Below, piece after piece: positions 1 through 8,615 of a DNA stretch of 64,000 bases. The position numbers were made by a program, and so were the translations under genes. The notes under the pieces were generated by a model. It had not been told where the DNA came from, did no database searches, and worked only from the letters and a program-made list of their open reading frames with translations. The stretch covers positions 310,001 to 374,000 of the forward strand of contig CAZKJL010000001.1 in assembly GCA_964553135.1 (NCBI GenBank), in the 5' to 3' direction. The stretch's first letter is position 1. Each line of letters opens with the position of its first letter. This stretch comes from CAZKJL01 sp964553135 (GTDB lineage Bacteria; Patescibacteriota; Gracilibacteria; Peribacterales; Peribacteraceae).

Positions 1-1704
1 TTTCGACCGGAAAAGAGCGATCGAGCCGCGACGTGGTTCCTTTTCGGGCTCACGCTCGTCATCGGTTTCGTCCACGCCCGATTCATCGGCAGCGATCCGT
101 GGTCGTGGCAGCACTTTCCGCTCGCTTCCACCATCGTCGCGGGGAACTTCCCGGTGATGACGCCCATCGATCCGCTCCATCACCTCCATTACCACTACGC
201 TCCGGCGTTCACTGCGGCCGGGTTTCAACTCCTCACGGGGTTGCCGCTCACCGTCGGGTTCGCGTTCCAGCCGCTCGTGGGTGCCGCGGGCATTTTGTTC
301 TTCGTTGCCGCACTTGTCCGTGAACTGACGGGCTCGGTTCGCACCGCCGTCATCGCCTCTTTGCTTGCGATCGGGGGAGCGGGTTTGCAGTGGATCAACG
401 GGCCGGAACTGTGGGCTCTCGTGCAGATGGTTCTTTCGGGTTTTCGCGATACGCATGCACTGAGCGGACTCGGCACGCTCGTTGCGAGCCCCATCACGGT
501 GTCACCGCTCATGTTCCTGGGTCATCGTTCCACCGCGATGGGACTCCCTCTTCTCTTCGGATTGTTTTGGACACTTCGTGCATGGACCGAGAACAACTCG
601 CGCTTCGCCGTTTTCGCAGGATTCATCTTCGCACTCGCGCTCACACTCACGATGGAGCTGGCGTTCGTGACGATCTGTGTGACGCTCGCGCTCACGGCGG
701 GTATCGCCCTCCTCTTTCCATCGTCTCGTACGTTCGGCATAAAAATTCTGTGGTTTGGACTTGCGGCACTCGTTCCGGCACTCCTCATCGGGCTCGTGCA
801 TGGGGGAGTGCTCACCGGACTTCTTGCCGGAGGCACGCGCTCCTTCGTCCTGCACATCAGCTCGCGCCTCATCTACAACTCGTACGGCAGCACCGTCGCT
901 TTCTACAGTGTGCAGTTCCTGCGTGACTTCGGCTTGCCGCTGCTCTTTCTGCCGCTGGCCGCGGTCTTCGCTTGGCGCCGCAGGCTCACGCAGCCGTTGT
1001 GGCTCGTGCTGCTCGGACTCGGCGTACTCCACTTCCTCCTGCCCTTCGCCATCGAATATCAGCTCATCCGGGGAGAAATGCGTCGTTCCTTTTATCCCGC
1101 CACGAGCATTTTCGCGCTCATGTCCGGCGTGTACGTCTGCGATCGCTTTCTTTCATCGCGTCGTCGTTCACAGCGTACCGCGGGTATCGGATTGATTGCA
1201 GCAATGCTCGTTTCGTCGACCCTCTACTTGGTACTCCGCGGTTTCATGCCGCAGATGCGCTGGCAGCCCGAACCGCTCTTTGCAGGATTGCCCCCCATCA
1301 GCGCCGAACAACGCGAGATGTACGAGTGGGCGAAGAACCACACGTCACTTTCCGATTTCTTCTACGTACGGAATCTCACCGTGCCGTTTGAGGCGCTCGT
1401 ATCGGAAGAAGAGGCGCAGCTCAAAGAACGCATTCTCTTCATGACCTACGCCGGCCGCTACACCATCGGGCCCATCATCTTCTGGGATTACACCCAGGAG
1501 TGGCTCGATGACAACATCCGCGCCGAGCGGACGTGCGATGCCGCCACGATGAAGCGCCTGCACGTGAAGTATTTGCTCGTCGAGAATGCCGAGCGAGCCG
1601 CGTGGTTCACCTCGAAGTGTCGCGCATCCGATTGGACCGTTCGTTATCGGGGAGGGCCGATAGCTCCCGTTATCTATGAATTGACGTCTCAAGGGCCGAA
1701 ATAA
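1..1704 (+). CDS. Multi-pass membrane protein, GT-C-like (5' end outside window)
   Basis: The reading frame is open from the first base, so the true start lies upstream; 567 codons are visible. The protein has about ten hydrophobic segments and a soluble C-terminal part of roughly 150 residues. This resembles GT-C fold lipid-sugar-dependent glycosyltransferases, whose first external loop carries acidic catalytic residues; here that loop reads GSDPWSW followed by a His-rich stretch. No family was recognised with confidence. The context (asnB, two membrane proteins and a GT2 downstream) suggests a role in surface glycan assembly. An unrelated transporter-like membrane protein is the main alternative. 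Confidence 0.55.
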   Translation, partial: FRPEKSDRAATWFLFGLTLVIGFVHARFIGSDPWSWQHFPLASTIVAGNFPVMTPIDPLHHLHYHYAPAFTAAGFQLLTGLPLTVGFAFQPLVGAAGILFFVAALVRELTGSVRTAVIASLLAIGGAGLQWINGPELWALVQMVLSGFRDTHALSGLGTLVASPITVSPLMFLGHRSTAMGLPLLFGLFWTLRAWTENNSRFAVFAGFIFALALTLTMELAFVTICVTLALTAGIALLFPSSRTFGIKILWFGLAALVPALLIGLVHGGVLTGLLAGGTRSFVLHISSRLIYNSYGSTVAFYSVQFLRDFGLPLLFLPLAAVFAWRRRLTQPLWLVLLGLGVLHFLLPFAIEYQLIRGEMRRSFYPATSIFALMSGVYVCDRFLSSRRRSQRTAGIGLIAAMLVSSTLYLVLRGFMPQMRWQPEPLFAGLPPISAEQREMYEWAKNHTSLSDFFYVRNLTVPFEALVSEEEAQLKERILFMTYAGRYTIGPIIFWDYTQEWLDDNIRAERTCDAATMKRLHVKYLLVENAERAAWFTSKCRASDWTVRYRGGPIAPVIYELTSQGPK

Positions 1705-1708
1705 GCGC

Positions 1709-1714
1709 TATAGT
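1709..1714 (+). promoter_or_regulatory. -10 hexamer of leaderless asnB transcript
   Basis: TATAGT ends 6 nt before the asnB ATG, so transcription would begin at or next to the start codon. No -35 at proper spacing is visible. Confidence 0.6.
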
Positions 1715-1720
1715 AGCCGC

Positions 1721-3595
1721 ATGTGCGGCATCGCAGGCATCATCAACTTGGACGGCACGGCGGTTGATCCGAAGAGCTTGGATCGACTCACCGATGCGCT
1801 CGCGCACCGCGGGCCGGACGGCCGCGGCACATTCATCGAGGGAGGCGTGGGATTCGGACATCGTCGTCTCAGCATTCTTGATTTGTCGAATGCCGCCGCC
1901 CAGCCGATGCGTTCGGTGTCGGGCAATGCCGTCGTCACGTTCAACGGTGAGATCTATAACTTCCAAGAACTTCGCGAAGAACTGAAGTTCCGCGGCAGGA
2001 AGTTCGCCTCGACGGGGGATACCGAAGTGCTTCTTCAGGCGTACGAGGAATACGGCGAAGATTTTTTGCAGAAGCTCCGCGGCATGTTCGCGCTTGCGAT
2101 CTACGACAAAAAGAAACGCACGGTTCTGCTCGCGCGCGACAGAGTCGGAAAAAAGCCTCTCAAGTATTTCCATGCGGGCAACACGTTCGCGTTCGCATCG
2201 GAACTGAAGGCGCTTCGTACGTTGCCGCGGTGTCCCGGTGGTGCCGATGGCGAAGCGATCCATCATTTTCTCACCATGATGTACGTGCCTGCGCCGGGAA
2301 CCGGCATCAAAGGCATCAAAAAGCTTCCTGCAGGACATGTGCTCTCCATCGATTTAAAAACGGGTACGGGTGATGTGCGGCCGTACTGGGCGCTGCGTTA
2401 CTCCACGAACAAGACGCGGAGCCTGAAAGGTTGGCAGAGCGACGTGCGCGACGTCTTCACCGAGAGCGTACGGCTCCGCATGATCGCCGACGTGCCGGTC
2501 GGTGCATTTCTCTCCGGCGGCATCGACTCCGCAGCGGTCGTCGCCACGATGGCACAGCTCAGTACGAAGCCGGTGGAAACGTTCACCATCGGCTCCACGC
2601 AAGAGACGCACAACGAACTCCCGCTCGCCGCACTCATCGCCGAACGTTTCGGCACGAATCACCATCCCATCACGGTGGAGCCCGACATCGTGCACCTGCT
2701 TCCAGAACTCGTGCGGACGTACGAAGAGCCGTTCGCCGATCCGTCGGTGATCCCCACGTACTTGGTTGCTCGCGAGACTCGCAAAGTCGTGACCGTTGCC
2801 CTCAACGGCGACGGTGGCGATGAAAACTTCGCCGGATATGCGAGGTACCCCATTCTCAAGTTTTCGCGGCTCTGGAAGCTCATACCGCCTCCGCTCAGGC
2901 AGGGCGTCACGCTGCTCATGGGCGTTCTGCACGCCATCAAGCACGATACGTTCAGTTACCGCTGCCTCCGGTTCCAGGAATCCATCGGCGACAGCGAGGC
3001 ACGTCGCCAACTTCAGTATTTGAGTTTCTTCACCGAGGATGAAAAGCGCCGACTGATGAAACCGGGGACGTCGTTCCCCGATACGTTTGCGTGGTACGAG
3101 AAGCTCACCAAGGAAGCGCGCAGCCGCGGCGATCATTGGCTGCATCGCGATCTCTCGGCCGACATCGCGACGTACTTGGCCGATGATCTTCTGCCGAAAG
3201 TGGATATGGGAAGCATGGCGCACGCGCTCGAAACGAGGTCGCCGCTGCTCGATCATGTACTCCTCGAGCTCACGGCAACGATGCCCGCCGATCTCAAGCT
3301 CAAAGGATTTTCCACCAAGTGGATCTTCAAGCAAATGCTCCGCGGTCTCGTGCCCGATGACATCTTGGATCGCAGAAAAACCGGATTCCGGCTGCCGCTC
3401 GACCACTGGTTCCGCACAGACCTGAAGCCATTTGTCTTGGACAGGCTCCTTGCACCGTCATCACCGCTGTGGACGATGTTCAGCCGCGAGGCCGTCGAAG
3501 CATTCCTCGCCGACTACTACGCAAGTCGCATCGATCTGAGCGACCATGTGTGGGCCTTGCTATGGCTCGATGAGTGGATGCGCCAGTACACTTAA
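1721..3595 (+). CDS. asnB: Asparagine synthetase, glutamine-hydrolysing
   Basis: This enzyme makes asparagine from aspartate, ATP and glutamine in the cytosol. The N-terminus MCGIAGI places the nucleophilic Cys at residue 2 of a class II glutamine amidotransferase domain (about residues 1-190). A synthetase domain with the PP-loop motif SGGIDSA follows near residue 265. The length of 624 aa is normal for the family. The start is fixed by Cys2 and by the TATAGT box 6 nt upstream. Paralogues of AsnB are common in polysaccharide clusters, where they may amidate uronic acids or sugars, so the substrate here could be a glycan precursor and not free aspartate; the sequence does not decide this. Confidence 0.93.
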   Translation: MCGIAGIINLDGTAVDPKSLDRLTDALAHRGPDGRGTFIEGGVGFGHRRLSILDLSNAAAQPMRSVSGNAVVTFNGEIYNFQELREELKFRGRKFASTGDTEVLLQAYEEYGEDFLQKLRGMFALAIYDKKKRTVLLARDRVGKKPLKYFHAGNTFAFASELKALRTLPRCPGGADGEAIHHFLTMMYVPAPGTGIKGIKKLPAGHVLSIDLKTGTGDVRPYWALRYSTNKTRSLKGWQSDVRDVFTESVRLRMIADVPVGAFLSGGIDSAAVVATMAQLSTKPVETFTIGSTQETHNELPLAALIAERFGTNHHPITVEPDIVHLLPELVRTYEEPFADPSVIPTYLVARETRKVVTVALNGDGGDENFAGYARYPILKFSRLWKLIPPPLRQGVTLLMGVLHAIKHDTFSYRCLRFQESIGDSEARRQLQYLSFFTEDEKRRLMKPGTSFPDTFAWYEKLTKEARSRGDHWLHRDLSADIATYLADDLLPKVDMGSMAHALETRSPLLDHVLLELTATMPADLKLKGFSTKWIFKQMLRGLVPDDILDRRKTGFRLPLDHWFRTDLKPFVLDRLLAPSSPLWTMFSREAVEAFLADYYASRIDLSDHVWALLWLDEWMRQYT

Positions 3596-3599
3596 GCCG

Positions 3600-4841
3600 A
3601 TGTCACGTTCGTCGTTTTACACGGGGCTGGGTTTGTACCTTCTTCTGCTTCTCGTCGTCTTTCCGTTCGTCATCGGAGTGCCGACGGCGTTCACGTTCGG
3701 CAGCGACGCCGTGGGGTACAGCACCGGAGCGATCAATCTCCTGAAGTCCGGCTTCTACACGTTCGACGGAGTCCACGCATTCATGGACCGCGAACCCGTC
3801 ATGAGTTTTTTCTTGGTTCCCGTCTACTTCCTCTTCGGCGTCGAGCAACCGCTTGGACTCTACCTCGTGCAATCCGTCATGCTTTTTCTCTGCGCATGGT
3901 GGTTCTGTCGTGAATTCACGCGCGTTGCCGGGGAACGGTCCGCAGGCATCGCATTCATGCTCCTCCTGACCTCGGGTTCCGTGATCCACACGGTGTTCTC
4001 GGCGTACCGCGAGTGCCTCGTCCTCTCCTTCTTTCTGTGTTTCGTCGCCATGTACTTCTCGTCACGACGTTTGCCTGCCGTATGGAAGTCGATGCTCATG
4101 GGAGTGCTCCTCGGCCTCATCATCTGGTCGTACTACTCGTTCATTTTCCTCCCGCTGTTCCTCGCTCCGCTGTGGCTCATCGAGCGCGGCAAGATGAAGG
4201 AATGCCTGCTCGTCATTCTCGTGAGCTACCTCACGCTTGTGCCCTGGGCTCTGCGTAATTATTCGTACGACGGAAGACTCCGCGTCATCGACAATCGTCG
4301 CTCGGCCGTCATGTGGTACGTCCGCGGTGAGCAAGCCGAGCAGGTGCACGGCTTGGAGCCTTTGTGGTGCCTGTGGTCCGAGTACGTCAGCCGCGATTGG
4401 ACGGGCAGGTCACCCGCATGCAGCTACAACGGACTCATGCACACGCGGTGGCCCGACGGGTTCGATCTCCAAGCCGACTACGGCGATGTCGCGGGCCTGG
4501 GCAAAGCCAAGATCTTCGCGAATTTTCGGTCCTATCTCTTGTTCTCCGTCTTCGAAATTCTGGAACTCCACATTCCGTACCTCGGCGGAGGATGGAGCGG
4601 GGCGTACAACATCTACGCCGCGTTGAGTGCCGCCGTCATGTACGCGGGATTCTTCGTCGGCGTCTTCTTCATCCGCCGAAAATCACTCGCCATTTTCTTC
4701 GTCATCATCTTCTACAATACTGCGGTCTTTACGCTGACGGACGCCACTCCCAGGTACCTCTTACCCGTGATTTTCTGCTATGCGGCCCTCGCCGGAGTGG
4801 GTTACAATGCCGGACTACTGAAGCTCTCCAAACGCTCATGA
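3600..4841 (+). CDS. Multi-pass membrane protein, GT-C-like
   Basis: This 413-aa hydrophobic protein has about ten membrane segments. The ATG lies 4 nt after the asnB stop. The first external loop contains GSDAVGYS, an Asp-containing motif like the catalytic loop of GT-C transferases that use polyprenyl-phosphate sugars. Its stop codon overlaps the ATG of the following GT2 gene (ATGA), so the two are translationally coupled. A GT2 that makes lipid-phosphate sugar next to a GT-C that uses it is a familiar pairing. The function is inferred from fold type and neighbours only. Confidence 0.6.
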   Translation: MSRSSFYTGLGLYLLLLLVVFPFVIGVPTAFTFGSDAVGYSTGAINLLKSGFYTFDGVHAFMDREPVMSFFLVPVYFLFGVEQPLGLYLVQSVMLFLCAWWFCREFTRVAGERSAGIAFMLLLTSGSVIHTVFSAYRECLVLSFFLCFVAMYFSSRRLPAVWKSMLMGVLLGLIIWSYYSFIFLPLFLAPLWLIERGKMKECLLVILVSYLTLVPWALRNYSYDGRLRVIDNRRSAVMWYVRGEQAEQVHGLEPLWCLWSEYVSRDWTGRSPACSYNGLMHTRWPDGFDLQADYGDVAGLGKAKIFANFRSYLLFSVFEILELHIPYLGGGWSGAYNIYAALSAAVMYAGFFVGVFFIRRKSLAIFFVIIFYNTAVFTLTDATPRYLLPVIFCYAALAGVGYNAGLLKLSKRS

Positions 4842-5692
4842 GCACTTCCTACACCGTCCTCATTCCGGCACTCAACGAAGAAGCGGGCATCGTCGATGTC
4901 ATCCGCAGGGTGAAAAAATTGAGCCCCGCGCCCGATATCATCGTCATCGATGACGGTTCCACCGATCGTACGGGCGAATTGGCAAAGGCCGAAGGCGCCA
5001 CCGTTCTCCGTCACCCGATTCCGGGCGGTTACGGTCGCAGCATCAAAGACGGTATCCGTGCCGCATCCACCGATATCATCGCCATCACCGATGCCGATGG
5101 CACGTATCCCGTGGAGTCGTTCCCGGCGATGGTCAACATGATCCAAGACGGACACGACATGGTGGTGGGGGCCAGGCATGGCAAGCACTACCGCGGTTCG
5201 TTCTTCAAGATGCCGGCGCGCATCGTCTTCAAGTTTCTCGTGGAATTCACCACGGGCAGGCACATTCCGGACATCAACTCGGGTCTGCGCACGTTCCGCA
5301 AATCCGAAATGCAGAAATTCGAGGGAGATTTGTGCAACGGCTTCAGCTTCACCACGACGAGCACGCTCATTTACCTGCTCACGGGCAAATTCGTCTCGTA
5401 CGTTCCCGTCGATTACGGCGCACGCACGGGCGTTTCCAAGGTCCACATCGTCCGCGACACGCTTCGCACACTCCAGTACATCACCGAGACCATCGCGACG
5501 TACAATCCGCTCAAGCTGTTCATCCTGATGTCGGGATTCCTCTCGCTTCTTTCCGTTGCGAGCATCGTCGAGGCGGTCATTCTCCAAGATTTGTTCTTCA
5601 TCCTCCTCGCGAGCGTACTGCTCGTGGGAGCCGTCATCACCTTCGGCATGGGTCTTCTGGCCCACCCGAAGTCGGTCCAGAACATTCGTTAG
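4838..5692 (+). CDS. GT2 glycosyltransferase, polyprenyl-phosphate sugar synthase type
   Basis: This 284-aa protein carries an N-terminal GT-A domain (about residues 1-220) with the nucleotide-binding motif IVIDDGSTDRT and the metal-binding ITDADG (DxD). Two hydrophobic segments near residues 225-275 would anchor it to the inner membrane. DPM1-like enzymes transfer a sugar from UDP or GDP donors to polyprenyl phosphate. The ATG overlaps the stop of the membrane protein upstream. It ends convergently with a 4-nt overlap against the oxidoreductase gene on the other strand. The sugar transferred cannot be read from the sequence. Confidence 0.85.
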   Translation: MSTSYTVLIPALNEEAGIVDVIRRVKKLSPAPDIIVIDDGSTDRTGELAKAEGATVLRHPIPGGYGRSIKDGIRAASTDIIAITDADGTYPVESFPAMVNMIQDGHDMVVGARHGKHYRGSFFKMPARIVFKFLVEFTTGRHIPDINSGLRTFRKSEMQKFEGDLCNGFSFTTTSTLIYLLTGKFVSYVPVDYGARTGVSKVHIVRDTLRTLQYITETIATYNPLKLFILMSGFLSLLSVASIVEAVILQDLFFILLASVLLVGAVITFGMGLLAHPKSVQNIR

Positions 5693-7263
5693 GTTTTGAG
5701 TTTCTTCGCGAGAAGCCGGGCGACTCGTTCGGCGTGCGCCATGAGCGTGAGGCTGTGCGGTTTTGCGGGAAGTCTCCGCAGTGCCGCAGCATCGGCGACG
5801 TACACACCCGGAAGTTCACGGAGTTCGCCGCTTTCATCAGCCGTGACGGGTGCCGCATTCTTCGGCGCCATCGGAAGCGTGCCCGCGTAGTGCGACGATG
5901 ACGCTTCGGGCAGCTCCATATTCTTGAGCGGGAGAAGTCCGAGCATGCGCAGTGCGCTGCGGATCTTTTTCCAGCTTCGATTTCGATCAACTTTGGCTTC
6001 GTTGCTCACGTTTGCCTCGATATGTACGCCGTCGTTCCTGAGCGTGAGTGTTCCGCCATCTTCCGTACCCGGAAAACGAATGTCGGCGATGACGAGTGAC
6101 GGTGTCCACAGCGAGAGAAGTTTCATCGCAAGCGGTACGGGCAGCGGGAATGACTCAAGCAATCGGAACAGGAGGAGCGAGCGGTAGGCGTAGAGCTGCG
6201 CCACGCCCGCGGCCATGCCATCTCGTTCCCGGTTGTCCGTCACGAGCAGCTGGCACAGGCTTATTCTGCGTTTCGGGCCCGCTTTGCCGATGGTGCCGAT
6301 GTCGAGACACGCCGAAAACACGTGTGGTTTTCCGACGAACGGAACGGGCGTATCGAGCAAATCGAGGCTCTTCAGTACGATCCGAGCCGAGTTCACCGCT
6401 CCCGCGGCAAGCATGACGGCCTTCGCGGACCATCTCGTTCGGTGCTTCCCGTCCATCGACACCGCATGCACGGTTTTTTCGGAGCCTTGTTCGATGTTTT
6501 CCGCGATCCAATCGGCTTCGTAACGGAAGGACGGATGTTTCTTGAGCTCGGCCAGCGTGTACTGCGGTCGATACACGGATTTTTTCGGATCGGCCCAGTA
6601 GTCCATGTCCGCGAGATCACTCGCTTTTCTCTCACCCTTGTCTTTCGTGAGGATCGCCGAGAGCGGTTGTGCCACCGAGGTATTTTTTCGATCAAATGCG
6701 GCACGACGTCGAGCATATTTCTGAAGCGCACGTTCGGCGTGCAGGTCGGAAGGAAGCGGAGAGTCGATGCCGAGACGTTTCTCGGGACCGGAAACGCCGA
6801 TGCGACCGATGATCGTTGCGTAGTGCGCGTCCATATTTTTCGGAAGCCCCATCGCCTGGAGCTCCGATGGCGTCAAAAGCGCGCAAGCGGCTCCCCAAGC
6901 GGCTCCAAGGCCTCCTTCGGCAACCGACTGAATGACGAGCGCATTCTTCAGTTTCATCGGCAAGAGTTTGTCGGCATCTTCCACGACGTACGCGCGATTG
7001 CCTCCCACCTGTCCACCACCGAGTCCACCGGTGAGTCCGTCCACCGGAATGCCGGAGAGATCGTCGCCCAAGAACAGTCGCTCCTGTTTTTCATCACGTC
7101 GGCGCACGTCTTCAAAATTTTCCCTCGTCGTTTCATCGGGATTCGTGCGCGGACGTTTGCCGCCGTCGACCATCGTCACCGAAAGTCCGTGTTCGAGCAG
7201 CGTTTGCGCCGCGTGAACGCCGCTCATGCCCGAGCCGATGACGATGACGTCAGATTCCGGCAT
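5689..7263 (-). CDS. FAD-dependent GMC-like oxidoreductase
   Basis: This 524-aa protein has an FAD-binding Rossmann motif IGSGMSG at residues 9-15 and ends with a segment (VYVADAAALRRLPAKPHSLT) that matches the GMC C-terminal pattern, where the catalytic His-Asn/His pair lies in other members. The usual GMC active-site His is a plausible match to the His in AKPHS but is unproven. The start ATG overlaps the 3' end of the upstream SDR gene by 14 nt, so the pair is one operon. An SDR plus a flavin oxidoreductase beside lipid-sugar enzymes could epimerise or oxidise a lipid-linked or nucleotide sugar, as DprE1/DprE2 do; that comparison is inference. Confidence 0.7.
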   Translation of the reverse strand: MPESDVIVIGSGMSGVHAAQTLLEHGLSVTMVDGGKRPRTNPDETTRENFEDVRRRDEKQERLFLGDDLSGIPVDGLTGGLGGGQVGGNRAYVVEDADKLLPMKLKNALVIQSVAEGGLGAAWGAACALLTPSELQAMGLPKNMDAHYATIIGRIGVSGPEKRLGIDSPLPSDLHAERALQKYARRRAAFDRKNTSVAQPLSAILTKDKGERKASDLADMDYWADPKKSVYRPQYTLAELKKHPSFRYEADWIAENIEQGSEKTVHAVSMDGKHRTRWSAKAVMLAAGAVNSARIVLKSLDLLDTPVPFVGKPHVFSACLDIGTIGKAGPKRRISLCQLLVTDNRERDGMAAGVAQLYAYRSLLLFRLLESFPLPVPLAMKLLSLWTPSLVIADIRFPGTEDGGTLTLRNDGVHIEANVSNEAKVDRNRSWKKIRSALRMLGLLPLKNMELPEASSSHYAGTLPMAPKNAAPVTADESGELRELPGVYVADAAALRRLPAKPHSLTLMAHAERVARLLAKKLKT

Positions 7264-8554
7264 TGCGCGAGAAGAATGAGGGTCGGAACACGCGGATGAG
7301 AAGGCCGATGACGATCGAAACGATTGCACGGAGCGTCGCGATGACGGATTGCATCAGCACGGAGATCACCGAGCGGTCTTTGGGGAGCAAAAATTCAGCC
7401 GACTCCGGTGACGACTCGGCGATTGCCGCTGCGATGAGCAGTTTCGTACGCAGTATCGACGGTTTTTTGCTCAGAGCCGCCGCTCCATCGATGGCTTGCA
7501 GAAGCCATTTTTTTCCGAGTATTCCCGCATCGATGACGTGGGTCTTCGGCACCGAGTGTTTTTCGAGCGCCTCGCGGTAATTTCGTGTCATCCGCTCGGT
7601 CGGTTTCCATGCCTTCCACGATGACAGTACGTAGGAGAGGAGTGCAGTCGCTTCGTCGACGGATTGTTTCATGGGAAACGTCATCTCGTTCAGTCCCGAC
7701 TCCAGCGAACGCGGCACGACGGCGAAGTCGCGGAGCATCGGACCGATATCCATCGTCATGTCTTCGCCCGCACCGAGCACATTGCTCACGGTGATCGGAG
7801 GTTTTCGCAAAAAGCGCGTGCACCGGGCGATGAGCATCGCAGCAAAGAGGGGGAGCGTGACGAAATGTTTCTTCATACCTCTTTTTGCCATGATGTTTCG
7901 CGTCAGTTCCTTGAGCGTCACCGAGTCGGGGCCTCCGACGTCGTATGTTTTCCCGATGGCGACATCGTTTCGGAGCGCCGCTTCGATGATGAGTGCCAGA
8001 TCATCGGCGTGAATCGGCGAGAAGTGCACGTTGCCGCTCCCGATCATCGGAACCAGGGGCAAGTTCGTCATCTGCATGACCGTCGCGATGATGCCGCCAC
8101 CCGTTTTGTCGTAGACGACGCTGGGGCGAAGGGTCACGACAGGCAGTCCCGAAGCCATGAAGAGTGCATCGGCTTGCAGTTTCGTTTCGCCGTACGTTCC
8201 GCGCACCTTGAGCCTGGATGACTGCGTCCCGATGTTCACGATGCGTCGTACGCCGTATTTCTTTGCGGCGGAGATCAAGCGTTCGGCGCCCCCCACGTTC
8301 ACCGCGACGCTGTCGGCTTCATCCGATTTGCGCGCGGCCAAGTGCACGATCGCATCGACGCCATTGACGCACGCATCCACGCTTGCGGCATCGGTCATGT
8401 CACCGTGTACATGCTCAAGTTCCTTCGTCGAAGCGTCTCGCACCATCGCCCGGACGCGGTAACCCTTTGATTTCAACAGGCGAACGACCGCCGTCCCGAG
8501 AAAGCCTCCGGCTCCGGTGACGAGTACGATGCCGTTTTTGGGCGTCTCGGCCAT
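7250..8554 (-). CDS. NAD(P)-dependent SDR epimerase/dehydratase-like protein
   Basis: This 434-aa protein has an N-terminal extended-SDR domain (about residues 1-290) with the glycine-rich motif TGAGGFLG and the catalytic TYGETK (YxxxK). It resembles the NDUFA9/complex-I-like atypical SDR group. The last ~140 residues are an extra helical region ending in a hydrophobic stretch, longer than a plain SDR. It heads a two-gene operon with the GMC-like oxidoreductase (14-nt overlap). The TAGAAT box 6 nt before ATG sets the start. The substrate is unknown. Confidence 0.75.
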   Translation of the reverse strand: MAETPKNGIVLVTGAGGFLGTAVVRLLKSKGYRVRAMVRDASTKELEHVHGDMTDAASVDACVNGVDAIVHLAARKSDEADSVAVNVGGAERLISAAKKYGVRRIVNIGTQSSRLKVRGTYGETKLQADALFMASGLPVVTLRPSVVYDKTGGGIIATVMQMTNLPLVPMIGSGNVHFSPIHADDLALIIEAALRNDVAIGKTYDVGGPDSVTLKELTRNIMAKRGMKKHFVTLPLFAAMLIARCTRFLRKPPITVSNVLGAGEDMTMDIGPMLRDFAVVPRSLESGLNEMTFPMKQSVDEATALLSYVLSSWKAWKPTERMTRNYREALEKHSVPKTHVIDAGILGKKWLLQAIDGAAALSKKPSILRTKLLIAAAIAESSPESAEFLLPKDRSVISVLMQSVIATLRAIVSIVIGLLIRVFRPSFFSRNAGI

Positions 8555-8560
8555 GATTGG

Positions 8561-8566
8561 ATTCTA
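8561..8566 (-). promoter_or_regulatory. -10 hexamer of leaderless SDR-GMC operon
   Basis: TAGAAT on the minus strand ends 6 nt before the ATG at 8554. Confidence 0.55.
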
Positions 8567-8603
8567 CCGCAGCATCCTCTGTTGTCTCAGTCCATCGTTC
8601 GTC

Positions 8604-8609
8604 TATAGT
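8604..8609 (+). promoter_or_regulatory. -10 hexamer of leaderless membrane-protein gene
   Basis: TATAGT ends 6 nt before the GTG at 8616. This box decides the start: in-frame ATG codons further upstream (such as 8553) lie before the promoter. Confidence 0.6.
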
Positions 8610-8615
8610 ACGGGG

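Noticed and set aside
1681..1686. TTGACG as -35 of asnB
   Set aside because: The distance to TATAGT is 22 bp, too long for sigma70 spacing.
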